64,000 bases of DNA from Neoroseomonas terrae (GTDB lineage: Bacteria; Pseudomonadota; Alphaproteobacteria; Acetobacterales; Acetobacteraceae), in assembly GCF_018129025.1 (NCBI RefSeq), contig NZ_JAAEDI010000025.1:1-64000 (forward strand), given 5' to 3'. This document shows positions 50,594-58,802 of this stretch, piece by piece. Every line of letters starts with the position of its first letter. Position 1 is the stretch's first letter. A program made the translations under genes and the position numbers. A model generated the notes under the pieces. The model was given only the letters and a program-made list of their open reading frames with translations. It was not told the DNA's origin and did not search any database.

Positions 50594-52321
50594 ATGACCC
50601 GCAAGCGCCCCGAGGATCTGCGCAGCCATCGCTGGTTCGGCGTGGACGACCTTCGCGCCTTCGGCCATCGCTCCCGCATGTTGCAAGCGGGCTATGGCGA
50701 GGATGATTTCCGCGGCAAGCCGGTGATCGGCATCATCAACACCTGGTCGGAAATGAGCCCCTGCCATTTCCACTTCCGCACGCGCGCCGAGGAAGTGAAG
50801 CGCGGCGTGTGGCAGGCCGGCGGCTTCCCGGTGGAACTGCCCGCGCATCCGGTGACCGAGCAGTACCAGAAGCCGACCTCCATGCTGTACCGCAACATGC
50901 TGGCGATGGAGACGGAGGAACTCGCGCGGTCACATCCCTGCGACGGTCTCGTGCTGCTGGGTGGCTGCGACAAGACGCCGCCGGGGCTGATGATGGGGGC
51001 GATCAGCAGCGGCCTGCCGAGCATCTTCGTGCCTGCTGGCCCGATGCTGCGCGGCAATTGGCGGGGCAAGACGCTGGGCTCCGGTTCCGACGTGTGGAAG
51101 TACCACGCGGAGCTGCGCGCGGGGAACATCACCCAGGAACAGTGGAAGGACATGGAAGGCGGCATCGCCCGGTCCTTCGGCACCTGCATGACCGCGGGCA
51201 CTGCCGCGACGATGATGCTGGCGGTGGAAGCGCTCGGCTTCACGCTGCCCGGCGCATCCTCGATCCCGGCGAGCGATTCGGCGCATCCGCGCATGGCGAC
51301 CGATGCCGGCAAGCGCATCGTCGAGATGGTTTGGGAGGATCTGACGCCGCAGGCCATCATCACCGAGGCCAGCGTGGACAATGCCGTGACGACGACAATG
51401 GCCTTCGGCGGATCGACCAACGCCATCCCGCATCTGATCGCGATGGCGCGGCGGGCGGGGGTGATGCTGGACCTCGAACGCTTCGACCGGCTGTCGGCAC
51501 GCGTGCCGCTGATCGCGAATCTCCGCCCAAATGCCGGCGACAAGCTGATGGAGGATTTCTTCTACGCGGGCGGCGCGCGCGCCTTCATGAAGCGCATCGC
51601 GGAATATCTCGATCTCTCTGCACGCACCGTCACCGGTAGGACGATCGGCGAGAACATCGCCAGCGCCGAGGTGTTCGACGACAGCGTCATCCTGCCGCTC
51701 GACAAGCCGTTGCAGGCGGAAGGCGGGCTCGCGGTGCTGAAGGGTTCGCTGGCGCCGAACGGCGCGGTCATCAAGACCAGCGCCGCGGAGCCGCGGCTGT
51801 TGCAGCACACCGGCCCCGCCGTCGTGTTCGAGGATTACGCCGACCTCAAGAAGCGGCTGGACGACCCCGATCTCGACGTCACCGCGGATTCGATCCTGGT
51901 GCTGAAGCAGGCCGGGCCGCAGGGCGGGCCCGGCATGCCCGAATGGGGCATGCTGCCGCTGCCGCAGAAGCTGCTGAAGCAGGGCGTGCGCGACATGGTG
52001 CGACTGTCCGATGCGCGCATGTCCGGCACCTCCTATGGCACCTGCGTGCTGCATGTCGCACCGGAAAGCCATGTCGGCGGGCCGTTGGCCTTCGTGAAGG
52101 ATGGCGACCTGATTCGGCTGGATGTCGCGAACCGGCGGCTCGACCTGCTGGTGGACGAGGCGGAGATGGAGAAGCGCCGCGCCGCCTGGACGCCACCGCC
52201 GCGGCGCTACACGCGCGGGTGGACATCGCTGTACCTCGACAGCGTGACCCAGGCTGACGAGGGCTGCGACATGCGGTTCCTGGAAGGCACGATGCCGACG
52301 CCGGAACCGGACATCTATTGA
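50594..52321 (+). CDS. IlvD/Edd-family dehydratase, L-arabonate dehydratase-like
   Basis: This 575-residue protein has three conserved cysteines for an iron-sulfur cluster: Cys57 in TWSEMSPCHFH, Cys125 in LLGGCDKTPPG and Cys198 in RSFGTCMTAGTA. The C-terminus has RMSGTSYGTCVLHVAPES with the catalytic Ser region. The length and the HFR-type SPCHFHFRTRAEEVK place it with the sugar-acid dehydratases (arabonate, xylonate) rather than IlvD of valine synthesis. It removes water from an aldonate to give a 2-keto-3-deoxy acid. AGGAGG precedes the ATG at 50594. It is divergent from the GntR regulator. Confidence 0.87.
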   Translation: MTRKRPEDLRSHRWFGVDDLRAFGHRSRMLQAGYGEDDFRGKPVIGIINTWSEMSPCHFHFRTRAEEVKRGVWQAGGFPVELPAHPVTEQYQKPTSMLYRNMLAMETEELARSHPCDGLVLLGGCDKTPPGLMMGAISSGLPSIFVPAGPMLRGNWRGKTLGSGSDVWKYHAELRAGNITQEQWKDMEGGIARSFGTCMTAGTAATMMLAVEALGFTLPGASSIPASDSAHPRMATDAGKRIVEMVWEDLTPQAIITEASVDNAVTTTMAFGGSTNAIPHLIAMARRAGVMLDLERFDRLSARVPLIANLRPNAGDKLMEDFFYAGGARAFMKRIAEYLDLSARTVTGRTIGENIASAEVFDDSVILPLDKPLQAEGGLAVLKGSLAPNGAVIKTSAAEPRLLQHTGPAVVFEDYADLKKRLDDPDLDVTADSILVLKQAGPQGGPGMPEWGMLPLPQKLLKQGVRDMVRLSDARMSGTSYGTCVLHVAPESHVGGPLAFVKDGDLIRLDVANRRLDLLVDEAEMEKRRAAWTPPPRRYTRGWTSLYLDSVTQADEGCDMRFLEGTMPTPEPDIY

Positions 52322-52334
52322 TCAGCCGCAGGCG

Positions 52335-52374
52335 GCGCTGCCGGCCCCGGTGCCGAGCATCGGGCCGGCAGCGC
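52335..52374 (+). terminator. Perfect 13-pair stem-loop after the dehydratase gene
   Basis: GCGCTGCCGGCCC (52335-52347) pairs perfectly with GGGCCGGCAGCGC (52362-52374) across a 14-base loop, starting 14 bases after the stop codon. No T-run follows. A second hairpin (CCGGACGG/CCGTCCGG, 52439-52464) lies between here and the convergent cupin gene and could end that gene. Confidence 0.55.
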
Positions 52375-52502
52375 AGAGCGCGCGCAGAGCGCGATCACGC
52401 TCGGACCGACTGCCGTTCCCGGCGTGATGGCAAGCAGACCGGACGGGCCACGCTTGCCGTCCGGGTGCTGGAAAAGGGCTGAATAACCGGCCGCGATCGG
52501 CG

Positions 52503-53060
52503 TCAGTGTCGCGCCAGCATCTCGTTCGCCGCCTCGAAGCGCTGGATCACCTTGGCCGAATCATAGGGGCCTTCCTCCAGCGTCTCCGGGTCCCACTCGC
52601 TGCGATGAGCGGCGAAGAAATCACCGCCATAGACGTGCAGCGCACCGGTCAGGCGCGGGATCGGGTTCGTCACCGAATGGATGATGTCCTTGCCGAGCAC
52701 CGTGCAATCGCCGGTGCCGATGGCCTTGGCGCCGGCCGCCTCGATGCGGTGGCCGCTGCCCTCTGCGATGCGGCGCCAGAAGATGTTGTCCTCGCGGCCG
52801 CCATAGATGCCGATGCAGGCCCACATGTGATGGTCGTGCGGCTGCAGCGTCATCATCGGGCCCCAGACCAGGTTCAGGATGGTCAGGTTCTCCGACCGGT
52901 AGATCGGCGTCAGCCCGGCGCGCGTCGGCTCGCCGAGGGCGCGCGTCACGCCCGCGTGGTCGGACACCGCGCGGGCGACGATCTCCCGCACCGATTTGTG
53001 GCTGCTGTCCTGCGCGATCGCGCCGCGGCAATCGGCGATGAAGCGGTCGAGGTCGAACAT
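52503..53060 (-). CDS. Cupin-fold thiol-dioxygenase-like protein (cysteine dioxygenase family)
   Basis: This 185-residue protein has a cupin barrel with metal ligands that look like His75 and His77 in LQPHDHHMWACIGIYGGRED and His142 in GALHVYGG. The GxGxxG-type run YGGREDNIFWRR and the late DCTVLGKDIIHSVTN match bacterial relatives of cysteine dioxygenase and 3-mercaptopropionate dioxygenase. It would oxidise a thiol to a sulfinate with iron and oxygen. The ATG at 53060 was chosen by homology; the frame upstream is a shadow. It is divergent from the amidase across a 167-base spacer with no clear operator. Confidence 0.72.
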   Translation of the reverse strand: MFDLDRFIADCRGAIAQDSSHKSVREIVARAVSDHAGVTRALGEPTRAGLTPIYRSENLTILNLVWGPMMTLQPHDHHMWACIGIYGGREDNIFWRRIAEGSGHRIEAAGAKAIGTGDCTVLGKDIIHSVTNPIPRLTGALHVYGGDFFAAHRSEWDPETLEEGPYDSAKVIQRFEAANEMLARH

Positions 53061-53227
53061 CGGGAGCCTCCCAGGTGGCGGGATACTGCAATCCCTGCGT
53101 GGAGCCTGCGCGAGAATATGTACCTCTGCAAGCCTGACTGCACGCCAAATTCTCGCGCTCACCCATGCCCTTGTCGATCTCCGGGAGCAGCGGAACAATG
53201 CGGCGCTGAACAAGGAGCCGCGCCCGC

Positions 53228-54574
53228 ATGAAGACCATCGCCGAGGCCGCTGCCGCGCTCGCGGCCGGCCGCACAACCGCCGCGGCGCTCACGGATGCCG
53301 CGCTCGCGCGGATCGCGGCGCCGGAAGGCGAGGGCGCGCGGACCTTCATCACGGTCCATGCCGACAGCGCGCGTGCCTCGGCGGCAGCGATGGATGCGCT
53401 GCGCGCGGCGGGGCGTGCGCCGTCGGCCTATGCCGGCATCCCGATCAGCATCAAGGACCTGTACGACGAGGCAGGCATGACGACGCGCTCAGGCTCCGTC
53501 GCGCTGAAGGGAGCACCTGCGGCGAAGGCCACGGCGCCCACGGTGCAGCGGCTGATCCGCGCGGGTTTCGTCATCCTCGGCCGGACCAACATGGTGGAGT
53601 TCGCGTTTTCGGGCCTCGGCGTGAACCCGCATTACGGCACGCCGAAAAGTCCGTGGGATCGCGGGGCCGGTCGGCTGCCGGGCGGATCGTCCTCTGGCGC
53701 CGGTGTCGCGGTGGCCGATGGCATGGGCTTCGCCGCGCTTGGCACCGATACCGGCGGTTCCTGCCGCATCCCGGCCGCGCTGTGCGGCGTGGTGGGGTGG
53801 AAGCCGACGGCGAAGCGCGTGCCGATCAGGGGCATCCTGCCGCTTGCGACCTCGCTCGATTCCGCCGGGCCGCTGGCGCGCAGCGTCGGCGACTGCGCGG
53901 TGGTGGACGCGATCATGGCCGGCGCCGAGGACGCGGTGCCGCCGCGGGCGCTGCCGATGAAAGGGCTTCGGCTGGGCCTGCCGCGCGGCACCTTCCTGAC
54001 TGACAGCATGGACGGCACCGTCGCCGCGGTGTTCGGGCGGACCCTCACGCGCCTATCGGCCGCCGGGGCGCAGGTGATCGAATTCGACCTGCCCGAGCTC
54101 GAGCAGATCGCCGCCGTCAACGGGGCAGGGGGCTTCGCCGCGAGCGAAGCCTGGGCTTGGCACCACAGCCTGATCGCCGAGAAGGCCGAGGCCTACGACC
54201 CGCGCATCCTGAAGCGCATCCGCCGTGGAGAACGGATGTCGGCGGCAGACTACGTGGAACTGGTCGAGGCCCGTGCTCGCATCATCGCTGCCATCGCCCC
54301 TCGCACGGCCTGCTTCGATGCGGTGATCGGCCCGACCTGCCCGATCGTGCCCCCGCGCCTGGCCGAGGTGGAGGCGGAGCCGGAATACAACCGCATCAAC
54401 ATGCTGCTGTTGCGCAACACGGCCGTCGGCAACTTCCTCGACCGCTGCTCGATCAGCATCCCCTGCCACGCGGAAGGCGAGGCGCCGGTCGGGCTGATGC
54501 TGACCGGCGAGCATATGGGCGATGCCCGGCTGTTCCAGGTGGCGACGGCGGTGGAGGCCGCGCTCGCGGCGTGA
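53228..54574 (+). CDS. Amidase signature family protein
   Basis: This 448-residue enzyme has the amidase Ser-Ser-Lys triad: Lys76 in GIPISIKDLYDEAG, the cis-Ser in LPGGSSSGAGVAVADGM (about residue 155) and the nucleophile Ser178 in GTDTGGSCRIPAA. It hydrolyses an amide to an acid and ammonia; members include GatA-like and aryl or aliphatic amidases. No GatB or GatC is beside it, so it is not the tRNA amidotransferase. AAGGAG lies upstream of the ATG. Its stop overlaps the GTG start of a small cupin gene. The substrate is unknown. Confidence 0.9.
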   Translation: MKTIAEAAAALAAGRTTAAALTDAALARIAAPEGEGARTFITVHADSARASAAAMDALRAAGRAPSAYAGIPISIKDLYDEAGMTTRSGSVALKGAPAAKATAPTVQRLIRAGFVILGRTNMVEFAFSGLGVNPHYGTPKSPWDRGAGRLPGGSSSGAGVAVADGMGFAALGTDTGGSCRIPAALCGVVGWKPTAKRVPIRGILPLATSLDSAGPLARSVGDCAVVDAIMAGAEDAVPPRALPMKGLRLGLPRGTFLTDSMDGTVAAVFGRTLTRLSAAGAQVIEFDLPELEQIAAVNGAGGFAASEAWAWHHSLIAEKAEAYDPRILKRIRRGERMSAADYVELVEARARIIAAIAPRTACFDAVIGPTCPIVPPRLAEVEAEPEYNRINMLLLRNTAVGNFLDRCSISIPCHAEGEAPVGLMLTGEHMGDARLFQVATAVEAALAA

Positions 54575-54897
54575 CGGTGCCGCGCTTCGGCAACCTGCGC
54601 GACGGCCCGGCGCCCCAGGCGCCGGGGGCCGAGACGTTCACGGAACTGCTGCATGCCGGCGGTGCGCGGGTGGAACGCATCGCCTCCCGCGCTGTGCGCG
54701 ACGGGGCGTGGTACGAGCAGCCTTGGCCGGAATTCGTGCTGCTCGTCGCCGGCGCGGGGCGGCTCGCCTTCGCCGATGGGACGGAACAGGCGCTGGGCCC
54801 GGGCGATTGGGCGCATCTGCCGGCCGGCTGCCGCCACCGCGTCGCCTGGACCGATCCGGGCGCGGAGACGATCTGGCTGGCCGTCCACCTGCCCTGA
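54571..54897 (+). CDS. Small cupin-domain protein
   Basis: This 108-residue single cupin domain has QPWPEFVLLVAGAGRLAFAD, GTEQALGPGDWAHLPAGCRH and RVAWTDPGAETIWLAVHLP, the two-motif cupin pattern. The first motif lacks the usual His-x-His (PWPEFVLL), while the second keeps Cys-Arg-His. The metal site may thus be incomplete. The start is GTG, overlapping the amidase stop (GTGA), so translation is coupled to the amidase. A longer open frame upstream is a shadow of the amidase. The role is unknown. Confidence 0.72.
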   Translation: MTVPRFGNLRDGPAPQAPGAETFTELLHAGGARVERIASRAVRDGAWYEQPWPEFVLLVAGAGRLAFADGTEQALGPGDWAHLPAGCRHRVAWTDPGAETIWLAVHLP

Positions 54898-54903
54898 TGC
54901 CGT

Positions 54904-55794
54904 TCAGTCGCCCGGCAGCTTGATCCCGGTCATCGCCTGCCAGACGCGGATGACGAAGCCGTCGTCCTTGCCACCCTGGCCGATCGCGCGCGCTGCGGTG
55001 AAGAGCTGCTGCGCCTGGCTTGCGAGCGGTACCGGGAAATCAAGCCCGCGCGCCATGTCGGCCACCAGGCCGAGATCCTTCACGAAGATGTCCACCGCGC
55101 TGCGCGGCGCGTCGTCCCCGTCCAGCACGCGGGCCATGCGGTTCTCGAACATCCAGGAATTGCCGGCGGCGCTCGTCACCACCTCATAGAGCTGGCGCGG
55201 ATCGGCGCCGGCGCGGATGCCGAGCGCCAACGCCTCGGCCGCCACCGCGATGTGCACGCCGGCGAGGAGCTGGTGCACCACCTTCACCGTGGCGCCGATG
55301 CCGGGTTCCTCGCCGAGGTTCCACACCTTGGCGGCGACCGCGCCAAGCACCGGTTCCGCCGCGGCGAAGGCGGCTGCGGAGCCGGAAGCCATCACCGTCA
55401 TCTCCCCCGCGCGCGCCTTCACGGCGCCGCCCGAGACCGGCGCGTCGAGGTAGAGGAACTGGCGTTCCGCGGCCCTTGCCGCCAGGGCGCGGGCGGCGTC
55501 CGGCCCCATGGTGGCGGAGCTGACGATCACCGCGCCCGGGACGAGGCGGTCCAGCGCGCCATCGGCGCCGAACAGCGCGGTTTCGGTCTGCGCGGCGTTC
55601 ACCACCAGCACGACCAGCGCCTCCAGGCCCTGGGGCAGCTCGGCGGTGCTGGCGGCGACGGCACCGCCGGCGGCGGCGAACTCGGCCCGTGCTGCTTCGC
55701 GCATGTCACAGCCGGTCACGTCGTGGCCGGCCCGCAGCAGGCTCAGCGCCGCGCCCATGCCCATGCTGCCCAGACCGATGACGCCGACCCTCAT
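54904..55794 (-). CDS. 3-hydroxyisobutyrate-dehydrogenase-family oxidoreductase (L-threonate dehydrogenase-like)
   Basis: This 296-residue protein has the Rossmann site VGVIGLGSMGMGAALSLLRA, the substrate-loop signature DAPVSGGAVKARAGEMTVMA and the catalytic Lys in GIGATVKVVHQLLAGVHIAV. The HQLLAGVH run and WMFENRMARV fit LtnD/DenD-like enzymes that oxidise four-carbon sugar acids such as L-threonate or D-erythronate. Start at 55794 (ATG) was preferred because a G-rich ribosome site fits it; ATG at 55800 is the alternative. No LtnA/LtnB/LtnC partners are in the window. It converges on the cupin gene. Confidence 0.83.
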   Translation of the reverse strand: MRVGVIGLGSMGMGAALSLLRAGHDVTGCDMREAARAEFAAAGGAVAASTAELPQGLEALVVLVVNAAQTETALFGADGALDRLVPGAVIVSSATMGPDAARALAARAAERQFLYLDAPVSGGAVKARAGEMTVMASGSAAAFAAAEPVLGAVAAKVWNLGEEPGIGATVKVVHQLLAGVHIAVAAEALALGIRAGADPRQLYEVVTSAAGNSWMFENRMARVLDGDDAPRSAVDIFVKDLGLVADMARGLDFPVPLASQAQQLFTAARAIGQGGKDDGFVIRVWQAMTGIKLPGD

Positions 55795-55862
55795 GCCCAT
55801 TCCCCCCGCGTGCTGGCCGCAGGCTGGCGGGCCGCCGCCTCGCGGTCAACGCGGGCGACGGA

Positions 55863-56318
55863 TCAGGCGCGCATCCGCTGCCGCCGCGCTTGCCGCGAGA
55901 TCAGCGACCGCAGCAGGTCCTTGATCGCGGCGGCATCGGGATGGCGGGCGACGACCTCGGCCTCATGCGCACGCGCGGCGGAGAGAAGGTCGCCCAGCAT
56001 CGCCTCACCCTTCGGGGCGAGGTGGACCCTGACGAGGCGCCGGTCCCTGGCATCCTGCAGGCGCGTGACGAGCCCCGCACGTTCCATGCGATCCAGCACC
56101 TTGGTCATGGTCGGCTGCTGCAGCAGGCAGGCCTCCGCGAGGACCGTGACCGTCTCGGGCCCACCTGACAGCGTGGCAAGCACACGCCAGACGGGTACCG
56201 ACACGCCGCGACTTCGCAGCCTCTCATGGAATTCGGCCGACACGACATGCGACGCGCGCGCGAGGAGGGAAAGCAGATAATCATCCACGAAGCGAGGCTC
56301 TGTCTGCGGTGTTTCCAT
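55863..56318 (-). CDS. MarR-family transcriptional regulator
   Basis: This 151-residue winged-helix protein has VPVWRVLATLSGGPETVTVL, AEACLLQQPTMTKVLDRMER as the recognition helix and RDRRLVRVHLAPKGEAMLGD in the wing. MarR proteins bind phenolic or other small ligands and release from palindromic operators. It lies upstream of the LtnD-like gene on the same strand (68-base gap) and so may control it. An AT-rich stretch with inverted repeats lies just upstream of the gene and is a likely promoter and operator region. Confidence 0.92.
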   Translation of the reverse strand: METPQTEPRFVDDYLLSLLARASHVVSAEFHERLRSRGVSVPVWRVLATLSGGPETVTVLAEACLLQQPTMTKVLDRMERAGLVTRLQDARDRRLVRVHLAPKGEAMLGDLLSAARAHEAEVVARHPDAAAIKDLLRSLISRQARRQRMRA

Positions 56319-56379
56319 GGCCGTTCACCCGAGTCAGGCATGAACTTTGACGGATTCGACCTTAGCCTGCCGTCAACCC

Positions 56380-56450
56380 AAATCATACCTTTTTCGAAAC
56401 ATAATGATCTCATGTTCTTTTGTCTGAGACTATATCGTTATAGATGAGAA
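56380..56450 (-). promoter_or_regulatory. AT-rich promoter/operator candidate upstream of marR
   Basis: This stretch is strikingly AT-rich compared with the GC-rich surroundings. It holds a palindrome, CTATA-TCGT-TATAG (56430-56443), nested between TCTCAT (56408-56413) and ATGAGA (56444-56449), and a TATGAT-like box read on the minus strand at 56382-56387. MarR proteins bind palindromes of this kind; autoregulation is the simplest reading. The exact promoter was not resolved. Confidence 0.5.
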
Positions 56451-56491
56451 TCGAGCCGCTCGCCTCAACCTGCGCATGCGCGCGTGGTGCC

Positions 56492-57433
56492 TCAGCCCCG
56501 TGGCAGGCGACCGGCCAGGCGCCGCTGCTCATAGGCGCGTGCATGCAGCAGGGCTGCCTCGTGCGCGTCCTCGGGCACGCCGGCCCGCCGTGCCGCCTCC
56601 AGCAGGAAGCCGAGGATATGTTCGGCCTCCGTCCGACTGCCGGCTTCGATGTCGCGCAGCATGGAGGTGCCGTAGGCGCTCCCCGCATCGGCGAACAGCG
56701 CGCGGTACTCGGCCATGAATTCGTCGCGCATCGGCGCGCCATGGGCGGCCGCGATCGCAGCGTTGCGGTCCAGCAGCCGGTGCAGGAAGGCGCTGCCGCC
56801 ACCCCTCACGATCTCACCGACGCTGGCGCGCATCAGCACCGTGCCGATCGCACTGGTGCCAAGATGCACGAGCTTCTCCCACATACGCGCGGTGATATCC
56901 GGCACCGCGCTGGCGACCACGCCGCGGGCGCGGGCAAAGGCTGCCGCGATCGCCGCCACCCGGTCGCTCATCCTGCCGTCGCGCTCGCCGAAGGTGATCC
57001 AGCGCCAGTCATTGAGTTGCCGCACCGTGCCGTCGGCCGCGAGCGTCGCCTGGATCTTCGCGAGACCGCCAAGCACATGCGCCGCGCCGAAGGCCTCCGC
57101 CAGCCGATCCACATGCGACAGGCCGTTCAGCACCGGCAGGATGGCCGTGCGTCCATCCACCGCCGGCCGGATGGCGGCCATGGCGTCGTCCAGGTCATAC
57201 GCCTTGCACGACAGCAGCACGACATCCCAGCCCGGCCCGACCGCGTCGGCCGCGATGGTCGCGACGGGCCCGCGCCAGGCGCCGAAGGGGCTCTCGATCG
57301 CGAGGCCCTCGCGGGCGAGCGCCGCCCGCCGCGCATCGCGGACCAGGAAGGCGACCTCCGCGGAGCCGGCTTCCACCAGCCGCCCGCCGAAATAGCCGCC
57401 GAGCGCACCCGCGCCGAGCACCAGGACACGCAT
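56492..57433 (-). CDS. Ketopantoate reductase PanE/ApbA-family protein
   Basis: This 313-residue protein has the NADPH site MRVLVLGAGALGGYFGGRLV, VVLLSCKAYDLDDAMAAIRP (conserved Lys) and the C-terminal helical domain with WEKLVHLGTSAIGTVLMRAS. Such enzymes reduce 2-dehydropantoate to pantoate in pantothenate synthesis, but the family contains many paralogues on other 2-keto acids. No panB or panC is nearby, and the typical Asn-x-x-x pattern (NGL in LNGLSHVDRL) is present, so true PanE is possible but not shown. Confidence 0.82.
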   Translation of the reverse strand: MRVLVLGAGALGGYFGGRLVEAGSAEVAFLVRDARRAALAREGLAIESPFGAWRGPVATIAADAVGPGWDVVLLSCKAYDLDDAMAAIRPAVDGRTAILPVLNGLSHVDRLAEAFGAAHVLGGLAKIQATLAADGTVRQLNDWRWITFGERDGRMSDRVAAIAAAFARARGVVASAVPDITARMWEKLVHLGTSAIGTVLMRASVGEIVRGGGSAFLHRLLDRNAAIAAAHGAPMRDEFMAEYRALFADAGSAYGTSMLRDIEAGSRTEAEHILGFLLEAARRAGVPEDAHEAALLHARAYEQRRLAGRLPRG

Positions 57434-57490
57434 GATCGTTCCCCCTTTTCTTGACTTTGTCCGCGCGGCGAGCCGTCTCGCCGCTCCGGT

Positions 57491-58489
57491 TCAGTTCGCG
57501 GCGGCCGCCTGCGGTTGCGGGGGTCGCAGGGTCGTGTCGCGCGGCAGGGCGAGGCCCTGGCCCGGCTGCGGCGCCGTCCGGGCCGCCGGCGCGGCGCCGG
57601 GCTCCTGCGGGAAGCCGCCGGCATTCTGCACCACCGTGCGGACGCCGCCCGCAGCCTCTGTCGCCGCGGCGAAGGCGACGTCGCCCCAGAAGCGGTTGAG
57701 CACGCCCGTCGGTACTTCGTTCAACTGCAGGACGCGGCCGAGATCCTCGCCATCCTGGCGGGAGATGGTCCAGAGCAGCTCGACGCGCTGGGTTCGCGTG
57801 CCCGGCTGGTCGACCACGGCCACCTGGCCGGTCACCGCGAAACGCGCGCCGGTGGCGGTTTCCTGTACCTGCAGGCCCTGCGTGGCCAGCGCCTCTCGCA
57901 GGCGCGCCGTCAGCGCCTGGTTGCCGTCGCCGGGCGCGCCGCGGACCATCGGCACGTAGATGCGCGGCGGGCCCTGGGTCTGGAGCGCCGCCGGTGCGTT
58001 GCCCTTCCGGGCCGCCTCCGCACGCAGCAACAGGTCGGCGATGCGTGGCGCGGCTTCCCGCGCGACGCGCCGCAGCACCTCCGGCCGCGCATCCTGCCAG
58101 TCCCGCGCCGGGATCCGGGTGCCGAGCGTCGCCCCCTGCTCCCGGCCGTCCGGGTCGGTCAGCACGTAGCGGGGGATGACGGCATTGCCCTGAAGCGAGG
58201 CCTCGATGGTCAGGCGCCAATCGAGCGGCAGGGGTTCGGTCGCGGAGGCAGGCACCTCGGCGGTCAGCAGCGCGGTCGAGAGCGTCTCGGCGAAGCTGAC
58301 GGCCTGGGCGCCCGACAGCAGCGCGCCCGAGGGGGCAGGCACCGCCAGGCGGTAAGCCGGCGGAGCCGCCAGCGCGCCCGCCTGGCCACCCGGATTGCCG
58401 CGGAAGGGCTGGGGCAGGTCGCCGCAGGCCGGCAGGGCCAGGGTCAGCGCGAGTGCCGCGCCGCGCAGGGCGCGGAGAGAAAGGATCAT
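57491..58489 (-). CDS. Hypothetical lipoprotein
   Basis: This 332-residue protein has a lipoprotein signal peptide (MILSLRALRGAALALTLALP) with lipobox L-P-A-C and mature Cys at about residue 22. The mature part resembles nothing I can name; a Gly-Ala-rich middle (PRIYVPMVRGAPGDGNQALT, then ARLREALATQGLQV) suggests an outer-membrane or periplasmic protein with a beta domain, and a proline- and Gln-rich C-terminus ends it. The start at 58489 fits a GGAG further upstream; GTG at 58501 is less likely. It lies 57 bases before the PanE-like gene, no clear link. Confidence 0.72.
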   Translation of the reverse strand: MILSLRALRGAALALTLALPACGDLPQPFRGNPGGQAGALAAPPAYRLAVPAPSGALLSGAQAVSFAETLSTALLTAEVPASATEPLPLDWRLTIEASLQGNAVIPRYVLTDPDGREQGATLGTRIPARDWQDARPEVLRRVAREAAPRIADLLLRAEAARKGNAPAALQTQGPPRIYVPMVRGAPGDGNQALTARLREALATQGLQVQETATGARFAVTGQVAVVDQPGTRTQRVELLWTISRQDGEDLGRVLQLNEVPTGVLNRFWGDVAFAAATEAAGGVRTVVQNAGGFPQEPGAAPAARTAPQPGQGLALPRDTTLRPPQPQAAAAN

Positions 58490-58588
58490 GAGGCGCGGCA
58501 CTCCGGTTTGATCGGATCGGGGCAGGCGCTCGCCGGTGCGACGACTTCGGGTCGCCGATGCAAGCCAGGGGAAGCGCGCGGGGTCTCT

Positions 58589-58711
58589 AGAGCATTTTTC
58601 GAACAGACGGCACCGGCCCGCACCCCCAACCCGCCACCCTTCCAGAATACTGACGTTGGGGGGCCGGGTGGGGGCCGGCGCCGCTCCAGCGTCAGCGAAA
58701 AATGCTTCAGA
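58589..58711. repeat. Small inverted-repeat element with AGCATTTTTCG ends
   Basis: The ends AGCATTTTTCG (58591-58601) and CGAAAAATGCT (58696-58706) are perfect inverted repeats. GC-rich inner stretches (CGGCACCGGCCCG on the left, CCGGCGCCG on the right) also pair imperfectly, so the whole unit of about 120 bases could fold into one long hairpin. AGAGCATTTTTCG-like repeats are scattered in alphaproteobacterial genomes. The unit is unlike the other repeat family in the window. Confidence 0.6.
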
Positions 58712-58778
58712 GCATCGCCGCGCAGGTCGCGAGCATCGTCAGCAGGGTCAACAGGCCGAGCATGTAGAGATAGGGCAT
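58707..58778 (-). CDS. Possible 23-residue hydrophobic peptide
   Basis: The frame ATG 58778 to TGA 58707 encodes a 23-residue peptide that is almost one membrane segment (YMLGLLTLLTMLATCAAML). It starts 24 bases after the pgeF stop on the same strand, and a weak GGTGG lies upstream. Bacteria do make single-membrane-span peptides of this size as partners of membrane complexes. It could equally be chance, and the last codons overlap the end of the small repeat element. It was too short for a routine gene call. Confidence 0.3.
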   Translation of the reverse strand: MPYLYMLGLLTLLTMLATCAAML

Positions 58779-58802
58779 GGCATGGGTCCACCAGGGTGGG
58801 CG

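Noticed and set aside
57491..58489. Peptidoglycan or adhesin function for the lipoprotein
   Set aside because: Only the lipobox is clear; no domain motif supports a specific role.
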